From contig JAJKFH010002198.1 of the NCBI GenBank assembly GCA_023333565.1, positions 1,550,001 through 1,614,000 of the forward strand: DNA of 64,000 bases. Reading direction: 5' to 3'. The position numbers were made by a program, and so were the translations under genes. Of this stretch, positions 49,332-63,430 are shown in pieces; positions within the stretch are counted from its first letter, which is position 1, and the number at the start of each line of letters is the position of its first letter. The notes under the pieces were generated by a model, which saw nothing but the letters and a program-made list of their open reading frames with translations, ran no database searches and was not told the origin of the DNA. The DNA comes from Puffinus mauretanicus. Its lineage: Eukaryota; Chordata; Aves; Procellariiformes; Procellariidae.

Positions 49332-52300
49332 TTGTGTGGAAACATTGCTGGCTCAAAACCTGGCTCAGCTGCTGATGGAGAAAGGAAGTCCTAATGACAT
49401 CGAGGAAGCTGCCAGAGTTTTGAGCGTTACTGTGATTTCTACAGGCTGATGCTTTTGAAGCATAACTCTTTGGGGGATTGCTACCGACTACTCTTTCCCC
49501 TTGGTAGTAAGGCTTTATGTGACTTTTTGTGCAATCCTATTTGGGTCTTTTACCACTTGGGAGGTAATGGTGTGGCGTGCTAGCAAATTCAGTTCCACAC
49601 TAGGAAAAGGAACAACTTTGTGACAGTTTGTGCCTCATCAAAGGCAGCTTTTGTCAGTCAGGCTCGCCGTATCACACTCCCCAAGAATTTGGAGAACTTC
49701 TGGCAAGATTATTCCTTGGTTTTGTTCAAAGAATCCCTTTGCATGTGCGTAGAAAGAGAAAGACCAATACACTGCTCACCTGGAAAATCAGACCATGGTG
49801 CCCGTGTGCATGGCAGGGCCTGAACCTGAGAAGGGCATTGGTAGCAGTGTGGGGGCCTGGGAGGAGGCACGCCACGACATGGGCAAACACCCAGAAGTGA
49901 GGAGGATGCTGCAACTCGCGAGGACACTGATACCTGAATGTGCTGCAGGAAAGTGGTGGCCCTGAAAAATGAGATCTGGGCCATAGAACAGATATTTATT
50001 GCAATAAGTCATCTCTGTCCTGATTCATGTCTGTAAGACTGGGATAACAAGGTCGTCTTATGTTGTAAACCCTGAAAAGGTTTGGAGGCCTGTGTTCTTC
50101 TACTAGCTGGAGCATCGACAGCATGTGCTTCCATCACGTACAATGTGGTTGTCAAGACTGCAAGCTCTTTGCCCACGTACACAGAGAACGTTATAATTAC
50201 CTATGTATGGTAAATTAAAAATGGAAACCATTCACTGACTGGAAGCTGACAGAAGCACAGATCATCAGTGGGGAGATGTGACAAGGAAAATAAAGCTACT
50301 GCGTCACAAACCAGAAAACTGTGGGAGAAAAAACCAAGTGGCCTCTATCTACTATCTACCCATCTATCGGTCTCATCCACCCATCTCTGTACTAGTTACA
50401 TATTTGGATGTTTTCATTTAAAAAGCAGGCAAGGGAGTGGCGTGGGGAGGTCTGGCTGGGGCAAGAGGAAAGTGGCTAAAGGACCTTTTCCCTGGCTGGT
50501 AAACCCGTGCCTGGTCTCCCTTCAAGGCTTCGTAGTTTAGAAAGAATTGCAGTTTGTTCTTCAAAAGATGTGTCAGTCTGTTACGGATTAAGAAGACAAT
50601 ATGCCTTCCACATTTACTCTCCCCACAACGACTGATTTTTGGAGGATTTGCTAGTCACTTCATTTCAGACACATTTCTTAACATGTTTGGATTTCTTTGT
50701 GGTTAAACTTAGACTCTGTCCTTCCTGAATCTTATAAGGCTTGCTGTGCGGTGTTTGCCCTTTCATGGTCATTACTGATACATACCCGCTGCATTCTTTG
50801 TGCTCTACTAAAATAATTTTGTTAGGGTAAAAATTACAAATTAAAATACTCTCTCAGAGGGAGGACCCCAAATCTAATTTTGTAACAAAAATTTCCCAAT
50901 CATTTCCAAACTGAGCTTAATTTAAAATGAAAGATAAATCTTTCCCTTTACTACTACCCAGATGTGATCTTCCCAAAGCTTCAGACATGAATAGTCTCTC
51001 CAAATGTTCCAGCTATTTCAATATCCCGGCCATACTGAACCCAGCCAGTGGCTCTAGCACCCATTCAGGAAAATCTGCAGACAAGGCCAATGCCTGACAT
51101 CTCTATCCGATAAAATCAATGGTCACACATCTTTTACTTTACTTTCCCAGTTTTCGTTCCCTTCCATTGCTTGTTTGCAGCTGGACCTCCATTTTGCCCT
51201 TTTTAATGGGAACTTGGGAAGGGCCCACTACTTTCCTGTCTCTGCCTCTTCTTTCTTTAGAGTCTCTAGTTTCTTTCCCTTATTTTAATAGCCGTCATTC
51301 TCATCTGTTGGCCAAATCCTGATAAAGTCAAAAGAAAGGTTTCCCCTGGAATTTTAGACGCATTCTGTTGTGTTTTTTCTTTCCTCTCCTTATTCTTCTT
51401 GCTGCCTGGCTGGCTGATTTAAACAAATATTTTCAGAACAACTTGTCCTCCTGGTAAATAATGGATAAATATAGTTTTGATTGGGAACAGCTTTCTGGCA
51501 AAGGATGGAGTACAGCACTAAAGAAGAATTTTTCTCACCTTGAGTCATGGGATCTGGTTGGTTAAATTAAAACCATTTACTTAACCTGCCTGTACAACAC
51601 ACAAACATCAGAGATGTCCTTTAGCTGTACTGATACTTTGAGACGCCTACACTACGCTAGCTACAACACCTGGGCAGTAATTCTATTTTGTGAAACAGAA
51701 ATAGCCTAGGTTTCTTTCTTTCTTTGTACCAAAAGCAGCACAAATCTAATTTATATATTTAAGCAAAGGCTTGGGCTTATTTTTCCCAGTTGTTCTCTTT
51801 TTTTCACCATCTGGAAAGGAAATGTTGTTCTGTCATAAGCTTCAAGCTTCAACAAGTAACAATTGTATTATAAATTCCTTGGTGTCCTAAGGCTGGCCAC
51901 CTACCTCCGTAACTCAGTCCTTCTGTGACAGTACTGTCTTCTTATCAAAATATACTTCACCGAGCCTACAAAAGAGATGTTGCTACGTTTGTCAGGATGA
52001 AACTTTGCATATTGCCTACGAAGCATACAGAGGACTTTTATAAATATTTTTCTATGTGTTTATTCACACGGAGAGGCTAGAAATATAAATATTACAGTGT
52101 TCTTGATATATATAGTAAAAATAAAAACCCAACTCGCAACAGTAATATGAATATAAGTCATTGTATTCTGAATTTTTATTGCAATAAATTATAGCAATAG
52201 TTCACACAACCCAGCTATTATCTCAGATTGTCTCTCTGCAGAATCACAAAAACAATCTGAGTCATCCCAACTTGATTCATGTTCAGTTCCTGTTTGGGAA

Positions 52301-53369
52301 GACTTCCCTCGCCATCAGACCGCCTGGTAATGTTTTTTTCTGTGAAAGCTCAGATTCTGTATGGCAGTCCCACAGTCTATGGTGGGTTCTGCAGCATGAA
52401 TCATGGAAAGTATGCATCCCTGCTTATTTGTAGCTGGATATTTTTGCAGAAGTCCATGTGGAAGAAGAGCCATGACATTTTTTTCTACGTGATATATGTG
52501 TCTTTTTGACACTCTGATAGGAATTGTTTAATAGAGACTTATTAAACCTATCAAAAGATGCTCAGCATTTGAAAGAGGAAAAAGAGGTGGAGTTGACACG
52601 TAGAGCCGAGATTGAGTATGAACCAGTTTCGGAAAGAAAGAGAGTGAATTTGCCTTTATGAGTAAAGCAAGGCACTAGAGAGTTGTTTCCCTGTTTCTCC
52701 TGGGTCCTCTTCATGGTCTGTCACTAAATTCTTGTGAAACTTTTATTTATCTTTGTTGTGGCTTTCATTTCACCTACATATAATATGTTGTTTCAATTAG
52801 TACATGCAGAATATATTATTTCAGTAAGTTCATGGAGCTGATTAATTAATAAATAACTTTTGCATTCTCACCTGAAAAGCATGATAGAAACAGAGAAAAT
52901 GACTTCTACTTGCCAACCTTCCTTACATCACTTGAGAGAGACCTCTCTGAGCTGAAAACGCAGCACAGTACCTCTACATAATATCTTAGACATGAAGTGA
53001 ATAATAACGTGTGACTTCAGGCAAACGAAGCTACACAGAATAATGACGATACTAGCTAACATTTCTGGAGTTGAACAGTTCAGCAGTGAGCAGCTTTGTT
53101 TCTGATAGTGTCCTGCAAAAATACAGTACTAATTTTACTATTAGCAACAGAGGTAGTATTAAGGGCTGGCAAGAAAATAAAATCACCACTTAAAACACTG
53201 GCAGACGTTACAAAGATTACAAAGGGTTATCATATATAATGAAGATTAAAGGCACTCGAGAAGAAAAAGTCTGAAGCGCTGAGTCATTTGATGGCCGATG
53301 ACTGAGCAATAGTCATTTATCTGGTGGGCAAAAGTGCAGTCAGAGGCAGAGAAACAAGGAGTAGGGGCT
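49332..53369. other. Intergenic or intronic DNA without recognised genes
   Basis: Unique sequence, AT-rich with T/C-rich stretches near 51120-51320. No recent mobile element was recognised. Open frames such as 49628-49900, 50268-50540 and 52279-52509 match nothing I know. Confidence 0.5.
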
Positions 53370-53717
53370 GCGGGTGCTGTCGGGAGCACCCTCCGCCGGG
53401 GGGCGGGGAGCTTAAGCAGGGCACGCCAGGGCATCAGCTGGACACGAACTCCAGGAGTAAAACTGGTCGAAAACTAATGTGACCCCTGGGAATATGCATA
53501 TTTGGCAGGGAGGCCTTGTTTCCTCCATACGTGTGTTGGGCTCTGAAGCACGGTGTTTGCTTCAGGCCCTCCTAAAGGCTGCCTGAAAACCAGAGAGGGT
53601 GCGGGTAACAGCTCTGAGAGCAACCGAAAGACTGGAAAGCACCTTCTGGCAGAAGTTGTAGGTATGCAGTCTTCTAAGCGTATCAAGAAAATATTAAAGG
53701 ATTGCCAGTTACAGACG
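53370..53717 (+). promoter_or_regulatory. GC-rich patch with GC box and a downstream consensus splice donor
   Basis: A perfect inverted repeat GGGTGCT/AGCACCC (53372-53378 and 53385-53391) is followed by a GC box, GGGGCGGGG, at about 53400-53408. About 310 bases on, ACAGACG|GTAAGTAT gives a near-ideal donor with the GT at 53718-53719. The combination could be a small promoter plus a first exon, non-coding or coding (an open frame 53553-53756 crosses the donor). No similarity to a known protein is seen, so this stays a weak candidate. Confidence 0.3.
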
Positions 53718-56700
53718 GTAAGTATTTACTTCAGGACTAACGCTCTTCCAATCTAGCAAATAAAGATATAAAAAGATCTGGTGGCTGGAGCTGGACAAAT
53801 GCGCGGGAGGAAAAGGCTACGCATTTCACCAGGGAAATACTTAGCTACTGGCATGGATCACAATAGTTATTGTGGCTTTTCTACCATTAGTAATTTTTAA
53901 ATCGAGAATAGATGTTGTTGGGTTTTTTAATCTAAAAGATGTACTCAAGTTTAAACTGGATCAAATTCAAGGGTGTTCTGTGTCCTAAATTATGTGGTTA
54001 GGTGACCAAATGGCAACTTCTGGTTTTATAATCTGAAAATCCTTTTTAGCTGTGACAAATAGAGCTGGAGGAGCTTTTACTGTGATTAAGAATTTGGATT
54101 CACGGATGCTCGCTGTGTTTACTGGGGTCAGCACTCACCTTTCTTCCTTCTCCTGAACCAGCTTAGCACTGACTGGTCCCAGCTGCAGAGCTGCACTAGG
54201 CAGACCTGTCCTGCCTAGCCCACGGATGCTCCTTTTTCACTTATTTCTCTCCTCCCAGGCTGGAAGCCCACATTCATTTTTCCGCGGAGCCAGGAGCCAC
54301 CTTGAACCGGGGAACTTCTGTAGCGCTTTGAGAGTAACCATTCACAAAGACCTTACAGCTCTGAACTACAGCACGCACAAAGAACACTTTTTTTCTAGCG
54401 ACTACAAAATGCTGCAATAAGCTTTGCTCAGATGAAACCTCTATTAGCGGTAGTGGAGCTTTGTATGTTAGCCACTAAGGATTTCACTATCAGATAATTG
54501 TGATTATATGTTCTCTTCAGAACAACTTGCATTATTTAAGAAGAAAATCAAACTCCAATCAAGCTGTTCAGAGGTTTTGAAATATTCAGATGTAGATCTC
54601 CCAGCTTCTCTGTTTTAGCCATTGGGGTACAGTGCAAAATGCTGCTAAGCAGGCAATAGTCTCAGGATTTATTGCAGTGACTGAACTTATAAATACAGAA
54701 AGTTCACAGAAAAGCCTGCTCTCGTGAACTTTCAACTAGCATTTGCAAACTAAGAAGCCATAGATTATTCATACAATAAATGGATGCGTATCTGTCCAAA
54801 TGTTTAATAAAGATAATATATGAGAAGCACAAACCAAGTCATTTTCCTCTGCAGTAAAAGTATATTTCTTCTATTGGATACAGGACAGTGACAATAGCGG
54901 TTTGAACCTTTTGAAGCTTTTATGTTCAGAAAATGATACTCTGACAAGAATTATACCAAAAATACAGGTCTTAGAATGGGAATTGTCAGGTCAGATGAGG
55001 CCAAAATTTGGTAATGTAATGATTGAATTCTCTTTAATTGATGTGTAGATATATACACACCATTTAAATAAGATCTTGATACCAAAAGGTAAACTGAACC
55101 GTGCAATATGATCCAGCAAAATCTGTTTTTGTAAATACTCTTTGTCCCCAGGAAGACATGGGGACATGATGCTATTGATTTTAAAAGGTCAAATCACCTG
55201 TTTCTGGTTGCTTTGGCTATTGGAGTATGCCTGGCCTGAAAAGGCGCACGCCTCTTTGGCCTACAGTTGCCATAAAACCTACAACTGTCTGCTCCCTACG
55301 CGTGCTCTCTCTCTCCCCTGCTAAGTACTGATCAAGGACACATGAATGTTACCAAGCAAATAACATGAACTACATCTACACCATCACAATAATGGTGATT
55401 TTTATTTTCCGGGTGATCCCAAGAGACGTGAACACAACCTCCAGCCCCAAGCCGACATTTACTGTCCTGTTGCCATCACAGCTGGCTCCAGGACTGGGAG
55501 CCTGGTAAGATGAGTTGAAAATATTATTTCTTCCCCATGCACTCATGTACCAGTTGCAATGCAAATACACTGAAGAAGTTTTCTCTCTTTAAATATATCC
55601 CCACATATCTGCATTTCAGATTTATATTATTGCCAATTCACTTTACATTTTGCATCACACCAAGTGCCTACATTAACTGTTGACATTTGGGTTCGACAAG
55701 AAGAACAGGAGGGAAGTGAGGAGAGGGGAGAGACTAAAATGAAGTGTGAGTGTATGGGTAGCATTTCTAAGCTTGGGTCTGGGTCTGCTGAGTCTTTGGC
55801 AGAACATTTTCGGTCTCAAAACTGGAGTGGTGTTTGCCCATTAACGCTGGGCAGTTCCCAGGATGGGAGCCCGTTCTGTCCCATTGGCACTAACCCTACC
55901 TGCCGCATGAGGTCTGCCACTCTGTAAGCACGGGTCTGCTCATGTAGCTTGCTCAAGTCTTTTCACTTAAGCACACACATGCACACACAAAATGCTTCTT
56001 TTGAGTCTAGCTCCTTCATCCTGAAAGGATGCAAAGATGCCTGTGCTTCTTGCTGCCAAAGGACTCCCGAAGCCTTCTATTTTTGGAAGAGGTAAGTGGT
56101 GGAGGAGGTGGACCTGCAGAGGTGAGGAGGAGTGTCCCTCAGAGCTAGAAATTGCAGCACAATTCTGGTGAAGATCCCAAGCTCCAGCTTTACTGATTAC
56201 AGTAAAGAACCTCTAGTGACACTAAATGCTGCTTTACTGCTGCTATTAATATCAGGCAAGGGGATACTACAAGTAGTTGCAAGATGAAGATTTCACTCAA
56301 TAGGACTTTATTAGAATAGCAGAAGGTGAAGCCAGATGATGGAAAACACATTTGTCAAGAGTTTGGTGTGAAAGACATCCATTCCTGAGCTATCATGTGC
56401 TGTAGGATCTGCTTTACATTCCTACACAGGGTTTTCAAACCGCGAGAGGAAGTGGTCAAGCCTTTCAAATTTGATAGAGTGATGCTGGCATTGATTTCTG
56501 TGGCTGCAGCCATGTGTCAAGAGATTATTTGTGCTGGCACAGTGAGTTCAATACATGTCTACATCCTTGATACTTGAATCTCAAAAACTTCACTAAAAGA
56601 GATGCCAGTAAACTGTTATTTTCTCTAAGCACCAGTTCTCCATAGATGTGATCATAGTAACAGCCACACATTTGTGCTGACACTGGCCAACAAGGGCTGA

Positions 56701-59700
56701 AATCTTGGCCCTGTTGAAGTCTTTGGTAAAGATTTGGCTGAGAAGTGCAAATAGGTTTTCACACAAAAATAAAAAGACTGAGGGGGAAAAATAGAGTTTT
56801 GTGTAATAATGGTAAAATGTTTTTGGTTTTCAACATCCTGGATGTCAATGCCCTTGGTTTAAAAAGTTCAAGTTTGTTTGTGCTAAAATGAAACAAAAAA
56901 GTTCACTCCTCATTTCCACCTCTCCCTCCAAAACAGAAAACCTGGCAGGACTCTGTTTTAATGCAGGTGCTGGCAGAGCCACAGCCCAGCTAGGTACCGG
57001 GCAGCATGATGGTGGGTGGTGAGGTGAGTCATATGCCAACCGAATTCCTTCTGGTGAACGCAGGGATTTGGTTCACGTTCTTAAAAGCTGCTGACACCCT
57101 GGTCTGCAGCCCCAGACAGCCTTTAGAGAGCGTCCAGCCTTCAGACAGCAAGTTTCCTCTTTGCAGAGCTGATCTAACAAACGCCCCGCGCCATCAAAGC
57201 AAGTCTGTCCATCGGTTTTAATTGACTTTGGAAGCCAGCTCTGTAAAACAAATACCTGTGGCACCAAATGTCTAAACCATGAAAAACACTGTGGAGCACC
57301 AGGTCCTTGACCTGTAAGCCACATGAGATTTCTGACTAAATGTTTCTAAAAGTTGACTTGATCATAAGGAAAGAAAATTAACTGAACTCGCAGGCATGCT
57401 TCATCTTTTTGGTGACCATCGGAATTACTATTAGTGTGTTGTACAAAGATTCAAAAATGCTGCCAGAAATTGTAGGTTAAGTGGGATTTTTTTTGTTATA
57501 GGCTCCTTGCCTATTTCCCTTTAGCATTAGTGTTTATTTATTGATGATGCCGATTTCTTTTTAGTTGCTCCTTGCCGATGCGTTCAAAAAGGTGGGCAAC
57601 GTCAAAAGCAGGAGAAACAGCAGATGGCAGCACCAGGCTGCTTTATCCCGGCTGTTGGAGCAACTGGGAAAAAACTCGAACCTAGCTGAACAAAAGTTTC
57701 TTAGAGTTTGTTTGCTTTCAGATCTCCTTCCTTTCTCCTATTCTTTTGGATTTTTTTTCCTTCTGTTTTTTGTACTCGCTATTGGAAAAAAAGAACAGCG
57801 GAGGAGGGAAATTGCTATGTCAGGTCATCCTGTATTGATTTAGTAGAAGATAGTAAGACCTGATGTGACCTGCTGAAAAGATGACATGAGGTTATGGCCT
57901 AGCCTACCAGCGCTTCACGTCGTATTAAACACTCCACAGGGGCAACATCTGGAGGGTTAAACAACTGCTGGGTAATGCAATTTTAAATACCACTTCATCA
58001 AAGTAATAGACTCCACAGGACCCTCTTGGGATCTGTAAACTGATGTGTTCCAGGCTTTGTGTGCTGCAGCCCTTTTGTGTAACACATTAAGGAGAGCCTG
58101 ATAGCTCTGACTATTGCGGAGGGATAGAACTGAGGTTTGCAAATTCATCTACAGCACACTGCCTCGCTAGGCCTGGGATCAAATGCATGGCCTTTATGGT
58201 TTTTCTCTTCTTTTTTTGCTCAAAGCTTGATAGTTTGTATCAAGTCCTGTGAGCTGGGGAAAAGGTTTTAGAACAACAGATTTATTCTTGAGTCTATTTT
58301 AACAGCAGTGTATGAGCTTCAACAGGAGGTCGGATCCCATGTTTTCTGTTTTCCAGAGGAGTTACAGAGGAGGGAGCAAATCTTCTGTGCGCTCTTCATA
58401 ACCAGTCAAGCTTTCGACCTGAATAACAAGCGGATTCCTCAGGTCCTTACCGGACCTGGCTCCTCTCCTGCATTCTTCAAACACAACCCAACTGTAGCTC
58501 CAGCAATACAAATCATGAAGGAAATGTGGTCTCCAATTAGGTGGACCATGGAGGCTGGTGCCACCATCTAGCTGCAAATCAACATACCTGACAGCTAGTA
58601 GAACGGTGTGCAGTTTTCCAAAATAACTCTTTCCACTATTTCAGAGCTGCTAACAAACAATTAAGAAAAGTCCCATAAAATAATTAATCACTTTAGTTCC
58701 ATTGGATAATTAATCACTTCAAGAGAGCACAGCGCGAGAACTTTTTCTATTGCCTGCTAATGCAACATTTGCTTTCTGAATCCAAATCCAGCAAAACCCT
58801 TAGCCCATACAGATCCCTGCATCTGGGCAGACAGAATTTGATAGCTGTCACCAACCGATCTTTGTCACTACCAGGAGCATGTGGAAGGGCACTTGGTAAC
58901 TCCTTTTCAGGGAGAAAAATTTAGGGTAAGGCTTGCAGCCGGCATGAGCCAGCAGCGTTCACCCGAGGTCAAGGGAAAGGCTTCAATTCTTTCCAAGCGA
59001 GTATCTGCCCTTGCTGCTGTCCTTCCTTGCAGATCCTTCTCTCTGCTTTACTGCAATCATTTCAGATCAAAGGGCAGCAGAAAATTCCTCGATTACCTGA
59101 CACAGTTTCAGTTCAGAAATGTCTCTGGGTAAGTTTTTGTGTGATGCCTTTCAAAGAGGGATGCTGGTAGTAGTCATAGAGCAGGGGAGGAGGTCTAAAG
59201 CCACCATTGCAATTTTATTCTTGTTACTGGGAACTTGTAAACTCTGGGATGTTATAGAGAGACCAGAGGAATGTGGTGGTGTATCTCTGTCTCCACCGAG
59301 CCATATGAAATAGTCAGTCTTCAGCTACCTTAGTCTCAGCAGGAGCACAGACCTGAATTGTCCCTGAAGTGGGTGCTGCAGCCTCACTTGACATCCCCCA
59401 TGCCATTCCTGTCCAAAATGTTTATATTGGGCAGTCCTATCCACAGCTAATCATATTAGGTAAACTATTCTTTGGAAATTATAATATTTATGAATGCATA
59501 TATATGAAAGATGCCCTCCCCTCACTAAAGTAGTTTGTGGCCTATGCTTTAGAAACAGAACTTATTAAGACTGCAGACATATGAGCTACTGTAATTTACT
59601 TACTGGAATTATTTTCCATCCCTCGTTACTGCTGAGGAGACCACGGCTGCCCTCCATCTGTGGAGAGGTCTTCATAAGAAAATGGGGAGCAGTAGGGAAA

Positions 59701-60539
59701 CAGCATGGATTCTCCAAAGAATGCATTAGTTTATTTATTTATTTCAAATGTCTTTCATGTCTTGGCTTTGTGCATCTTTTCCAAGAAGCAAATGCTTCAC
59801 AGATGGAAAGAAGCAATTTTCAGTTGTAAAAATTCTAAACAGTTCAGGTGAAATGAAAAACAGAGCTTCCTGGAGACGCGCCAGCTTTTTTTTTTTTTTT
59901 CCCCGCAGCCTCACTTTGATTGTGAAAATATTCACCCACCTCCAGACTTTATAGCATGAGAAATGCCCTGCCTGGGGTCTAATCCATGCCTGAGGTATCA
60001 CTGCAGGGTTGGTTAGAAAGGAAGGTTCCTATTTCCACACAGACATTACACATCTGCTCTGATTTTCTGCAGGGTAGATCCACAGTAACCCTACTGCAAA
60101 AATTGAGTCTTACATAAACCAAGCTTATACTGGCATAGCTCCTCTTCTGGAGGGAGCTCTGCTATGTTGTCATCAGGAAAAGGTCTAATTTGTCCACTGA
60201 TACTCTGTTTTCTGTCAATTCAGATGGTTAGGTAGTGAAATTAGGGAAAAAAATCATAGGTGATTTGTGAGAAAGAGTAATGAGCTTATTTTTAGATACC
60301 TCCTGCTGAGAAAACCTTTTAGGATTTACGGCAGATCAAATTAGCAGGAGCTTTCGTAATTACCCTCAGAACCTTTGGATATCACACACTGCCTATGAGG
60401 CACTTAAATCTTCCACATGCACCCCACGGGGAGCTTAACTCATCCTCCAGGATACCTGCCTTGGAGCCAGACACCTATAGCCAGACACCTATACATCTAT
60501 GACCTGCTAGGTGTAGACTGAAGCCCAGCAGCAGACAGA
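53718..60539. other. Intergenic or intronic DNA without recognised genes
   Basis: Unique sequence. Small features are a 14-base direct repeat (ATAATTAATCACTT at 58680-58693 and 58706-58719), a run of 15 T followed by CCCCGCAG at about 59886-59908, and a 14-bp tandem duplication at 60465-60492. No conserved exon was recognised. Confidence 0.5.
60465..60492. repeat. Perfect 14-bp tandem duplication
   Basis: AGCCAGACACCTAT is repeated twice without change (60465-60478 and 60479-60492). It is likely a recent slippage event. Confidence 0.85.
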
Positions 60540-60860
60540 ACAGTATGTCTCCCGCGCTGCCAGTGGCCATGGGCATGGAGCCGGAGTGATCCCCACGTGG
60601 GGCAGGCGCCTGCAATGCAGGGAACGAGCACGGGGGACTGGAGCTACCTCTGGGTGCCGGGGGGGGTCCAGCTCCCTGGGCTCTAAATCATTCGGGATCA
60701 GAGACTGAGGGAAGTACAGAAGAAGGCCTGTAATTATTAGCTGCTGCCGCGTCTCCGGGAAGGCAGCTCCGGAACACGCTAATGCAAATACTCAGTCACT
60801 GGCTCACTTTGGATGTTGCAATGGGTTTTACAACGCGCGTTTGACAAGCGTGTCGTGCGG
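60540..60860. promoter_or_regulatory. GC-rich element with octamer and homeodomain-type motifs
   Basis: A CpG-richer patch in otherwise AT-rich DNA. It contains a palindromic CCCCACGTGGGG around an E-box (about 60591-60602), a TAATTATTAG homeodomain-type core at 60731-60740 and a perfect POU octamer ATGCAAAT at 60782-60789. Such motif grouping is seen in developmental enhancers. There is no direct evidence of function here. Confidence 0.3.
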
Positions 60861-63390
60861 GGCTCTGCAGGAAGAGAGAGAAACGCTCAGCAGTGGGTGC
60901 TGAATCAGGGGCTAAGTGTGTAATCCAAGGTTATTTGCTATAAAGTCTAGGACATTCCTTGAAAAATGTTGAGTTGTGCAGGAAATGTCTGGTTACTTGT
61001 GTAACTGTTTGCAAGATATACAAACTCATCAGGCTCTGACTCCTAAGTCTTATGACAATAATGCATTTTCTTCCAGACATGTTCAATTGCATATCTGATA
61101 CACATACTGCTCAGCCAAAATGACTTGTTAGTGATTTATTTTGAATATCCAGTCTTTACCATATGACATCACCTCCTTAACTTGATGAAAAAAAGGTTCA
61201 GACTGAATTCTTCCCATTAAAAATAATGGGGCAATGGTTTCTTGATGCCAATATTTACTGATATCAAAGCAAAATATTGTCGTGGTTATTTGTCTTAATT
61301 TAGCCCAAACAGTACACAAAGCAGAGTGTACAAAAACAATATGTTCTTTCTTCTAAACCAGATCATCACTTACTAATTACTATATGATTTGAATGAAAAC
61401 AGAGGCATGATTCAGTGATGCTTTATAGAAATTATCTCACTATATTTAGAGTTTTTTTCTTACCCTGATTGATAGAGGGGTCATATAAGATTCCTATATC
61501 TGCCTTCATCCAATATCTCAGAAGGATTGCTATTTAATTGTCCATTATACAATATACAGCAGAATGGGACCCAGATCCTTTGCTAAGATCTCTAAGAAAC
61601 AGCTACATTATGTATACATATATATGGATAGTAATATACGTAGTGTGTATATATGTGTGTGACCGTGTGTGTGCATTCATATAATCAATTTTTAAGCTTT
61701 AATTAAAGCTTACAGATCACAATGGTATTTGAACATTCCTAAAACTCAGGTGTTGGATTTGGATCTATTTTGCACAGACCATTTAGTGTATCTAAATCCA
61801 ACACAAAATTCAACCTTGTTTTAGAGGAAGTTGATATGCCCAGAGAGGACCCTTTGCTTCTGAGCACGGACCTGGACGCACCAGAGATCTGCCTTACCTT
61901 CCTGTGATTTCTGTCCTATTTGGAAACTCATGTGGAAACTCAAGGGTTGCAAGCTCCAGTAAGGCATCGAAGAAAAAGTAATTTAAAGCAAGGACTGAAT
62001 ACCTAAAAGACTTTGTACAGAACTAGTCTGCTTCCAGCACACCAGGAAAACAAGATTTGATCCAAGATTTTTGACTGAGGACTCTAGGACACATATGACT
62101 ATGAATGAATCTGTCTCTTCCCTCTTAGATTTCTATTGCCTAAGAAATCTTTAGCAGAAGCTACGACTGCATTTCTCTCAAACCTTTCTAACATAACACC
62201 CCTTGTTTACACGCATTCAGCAGACCTTTGTTTCCACCCATATCAGGCAGCTTCTCCTCCTGCCTTCTTTTTAACAGTTCCCGTACCAGGCTCCCGTACC
62301 AAGGGGGGTGTGTGGTGTAATGGGAACCATGTTGTGTCTGTGGTGAACGCATCAAAGCCCATTCATCGACTTCTTCTGTGCTTCACTGAGTACAAACATG
62401 CCCAAACAACGCCAAGCACATCCAACATGAACTTTTAGCCATGGCTCACGCGCTGTTGCTTCTGCGTGGAAGGAGGGAGGAGAATTTCTGCCCGGTTGCC
62501 ACTAGATGGAGTAAAGCCAAAATTGTAGATTTAATTAGTCTTGCGATGGAAACGCACCCATATCCTGTATAGTTTTTTTCTTAGATGAGTCCATTAAGCT
62601 GAACCAAGCCTGTCTGGCTCTAGGTGGAGTGAAAGAGTCCTGTTTATTTCAGTATGCTGCATTGGTTTGTAACTAGGGTTCACTCAAAGGATTCATGGCA
62701 CGTGGACTTCCCAGTTTGTACATTGGAGAGCTGAAGTCAAATTCTTAAAAGACTGGTTACCTTCTTTATCTTCCAGCACCCAATTCAGATGAGTAAATAA
62801 GGAGTCTAAACTATGGAGAGAGTCCCTGTGCTATGATCGTGCAGGTACATAGCTTCTATCTTTAGGCATCTGAGGCAGATCATTGATATCTGGTGATGCC
62901 GACATCCTTGAAAGTTTATCGATAGTCCATCTTCCCTTTCTTTTTCACTCTGTTAGCATGACTTTTGCACTTGTCCGTGCAGGCATCCAAACTCCCATCC
63001 TCTGCTCCACTAATTACATACTAATAATACATGGGGAAATCACAAAATATTTCCTCTTGGCGTGCGGCGAACTATCACTTACACTGTTTTCACAGCACAG
63101 GTGGTATTCCCAGATGTGCTCAGCATTGCCCCAGTTCTGTTTCCAACTAGGGGAGTTTTACTATTGCCTTAAATGGCAGCTGACAATAAGATAACAGTTA
63201 TGGTTTCTGAAAATCTACTGCATACAGATGTGTATTTTGAAAAGTACAGTGCAGTTTGATCCGTGAGCATACACGTATAAAGTTCATTACACTGTTCTTT
63301 TTGTAATTGTGACAATTCTGCATATACCTGAAACTGTTGAACTCCCTGAAAAAAAGTCCAAAAGTGCTGTATGTGCTGCTTAGTTCACTG
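60861..63390. other. Unique DNA left of the nested CR1 pair
   Basis: AT-rich. Alternating TA/TG-type sequence lies at 61612-61675. No exon or RNA gene was recognised; the 100-codon frames at 62136-62438 and 62883-63194 match nothing I know. Confidence 0.5.
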
Positions 63391-63430
63391 AATAGAATAG
63401 AATAGAATAGAATAGAATAGAATAGAATAG
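63391..63430. repeat. (AATAG)8 microsatellite, left block
   Basis: Eight perfect AATAG units. The same pentamer reappears at 63902-63925 on the far side of a CR1 copy, which suggests that one original array has been split by insertion. Confidence 0.95.

Noticed and set aside
49067..49345. Frames reading Ile-Ile-Thr and Asn-Asn-Ser repeats
   Set aside because: They are translations of the 9-bp-period simple repeat.
57565..57600. Possible short exon between TTTCTTTTTAG and a GTGGGC donor
   Set aside because: It is only about a dozen codons, has no known peptide, and such pairs arise often by chance.
59886..59908. Ideal-looking splice acceptor (15 T, CCCC, GCAG)
   Set aside because: The sequence after it shows no conserved coding and no matching donor was identified. 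T runs of this kind are common.
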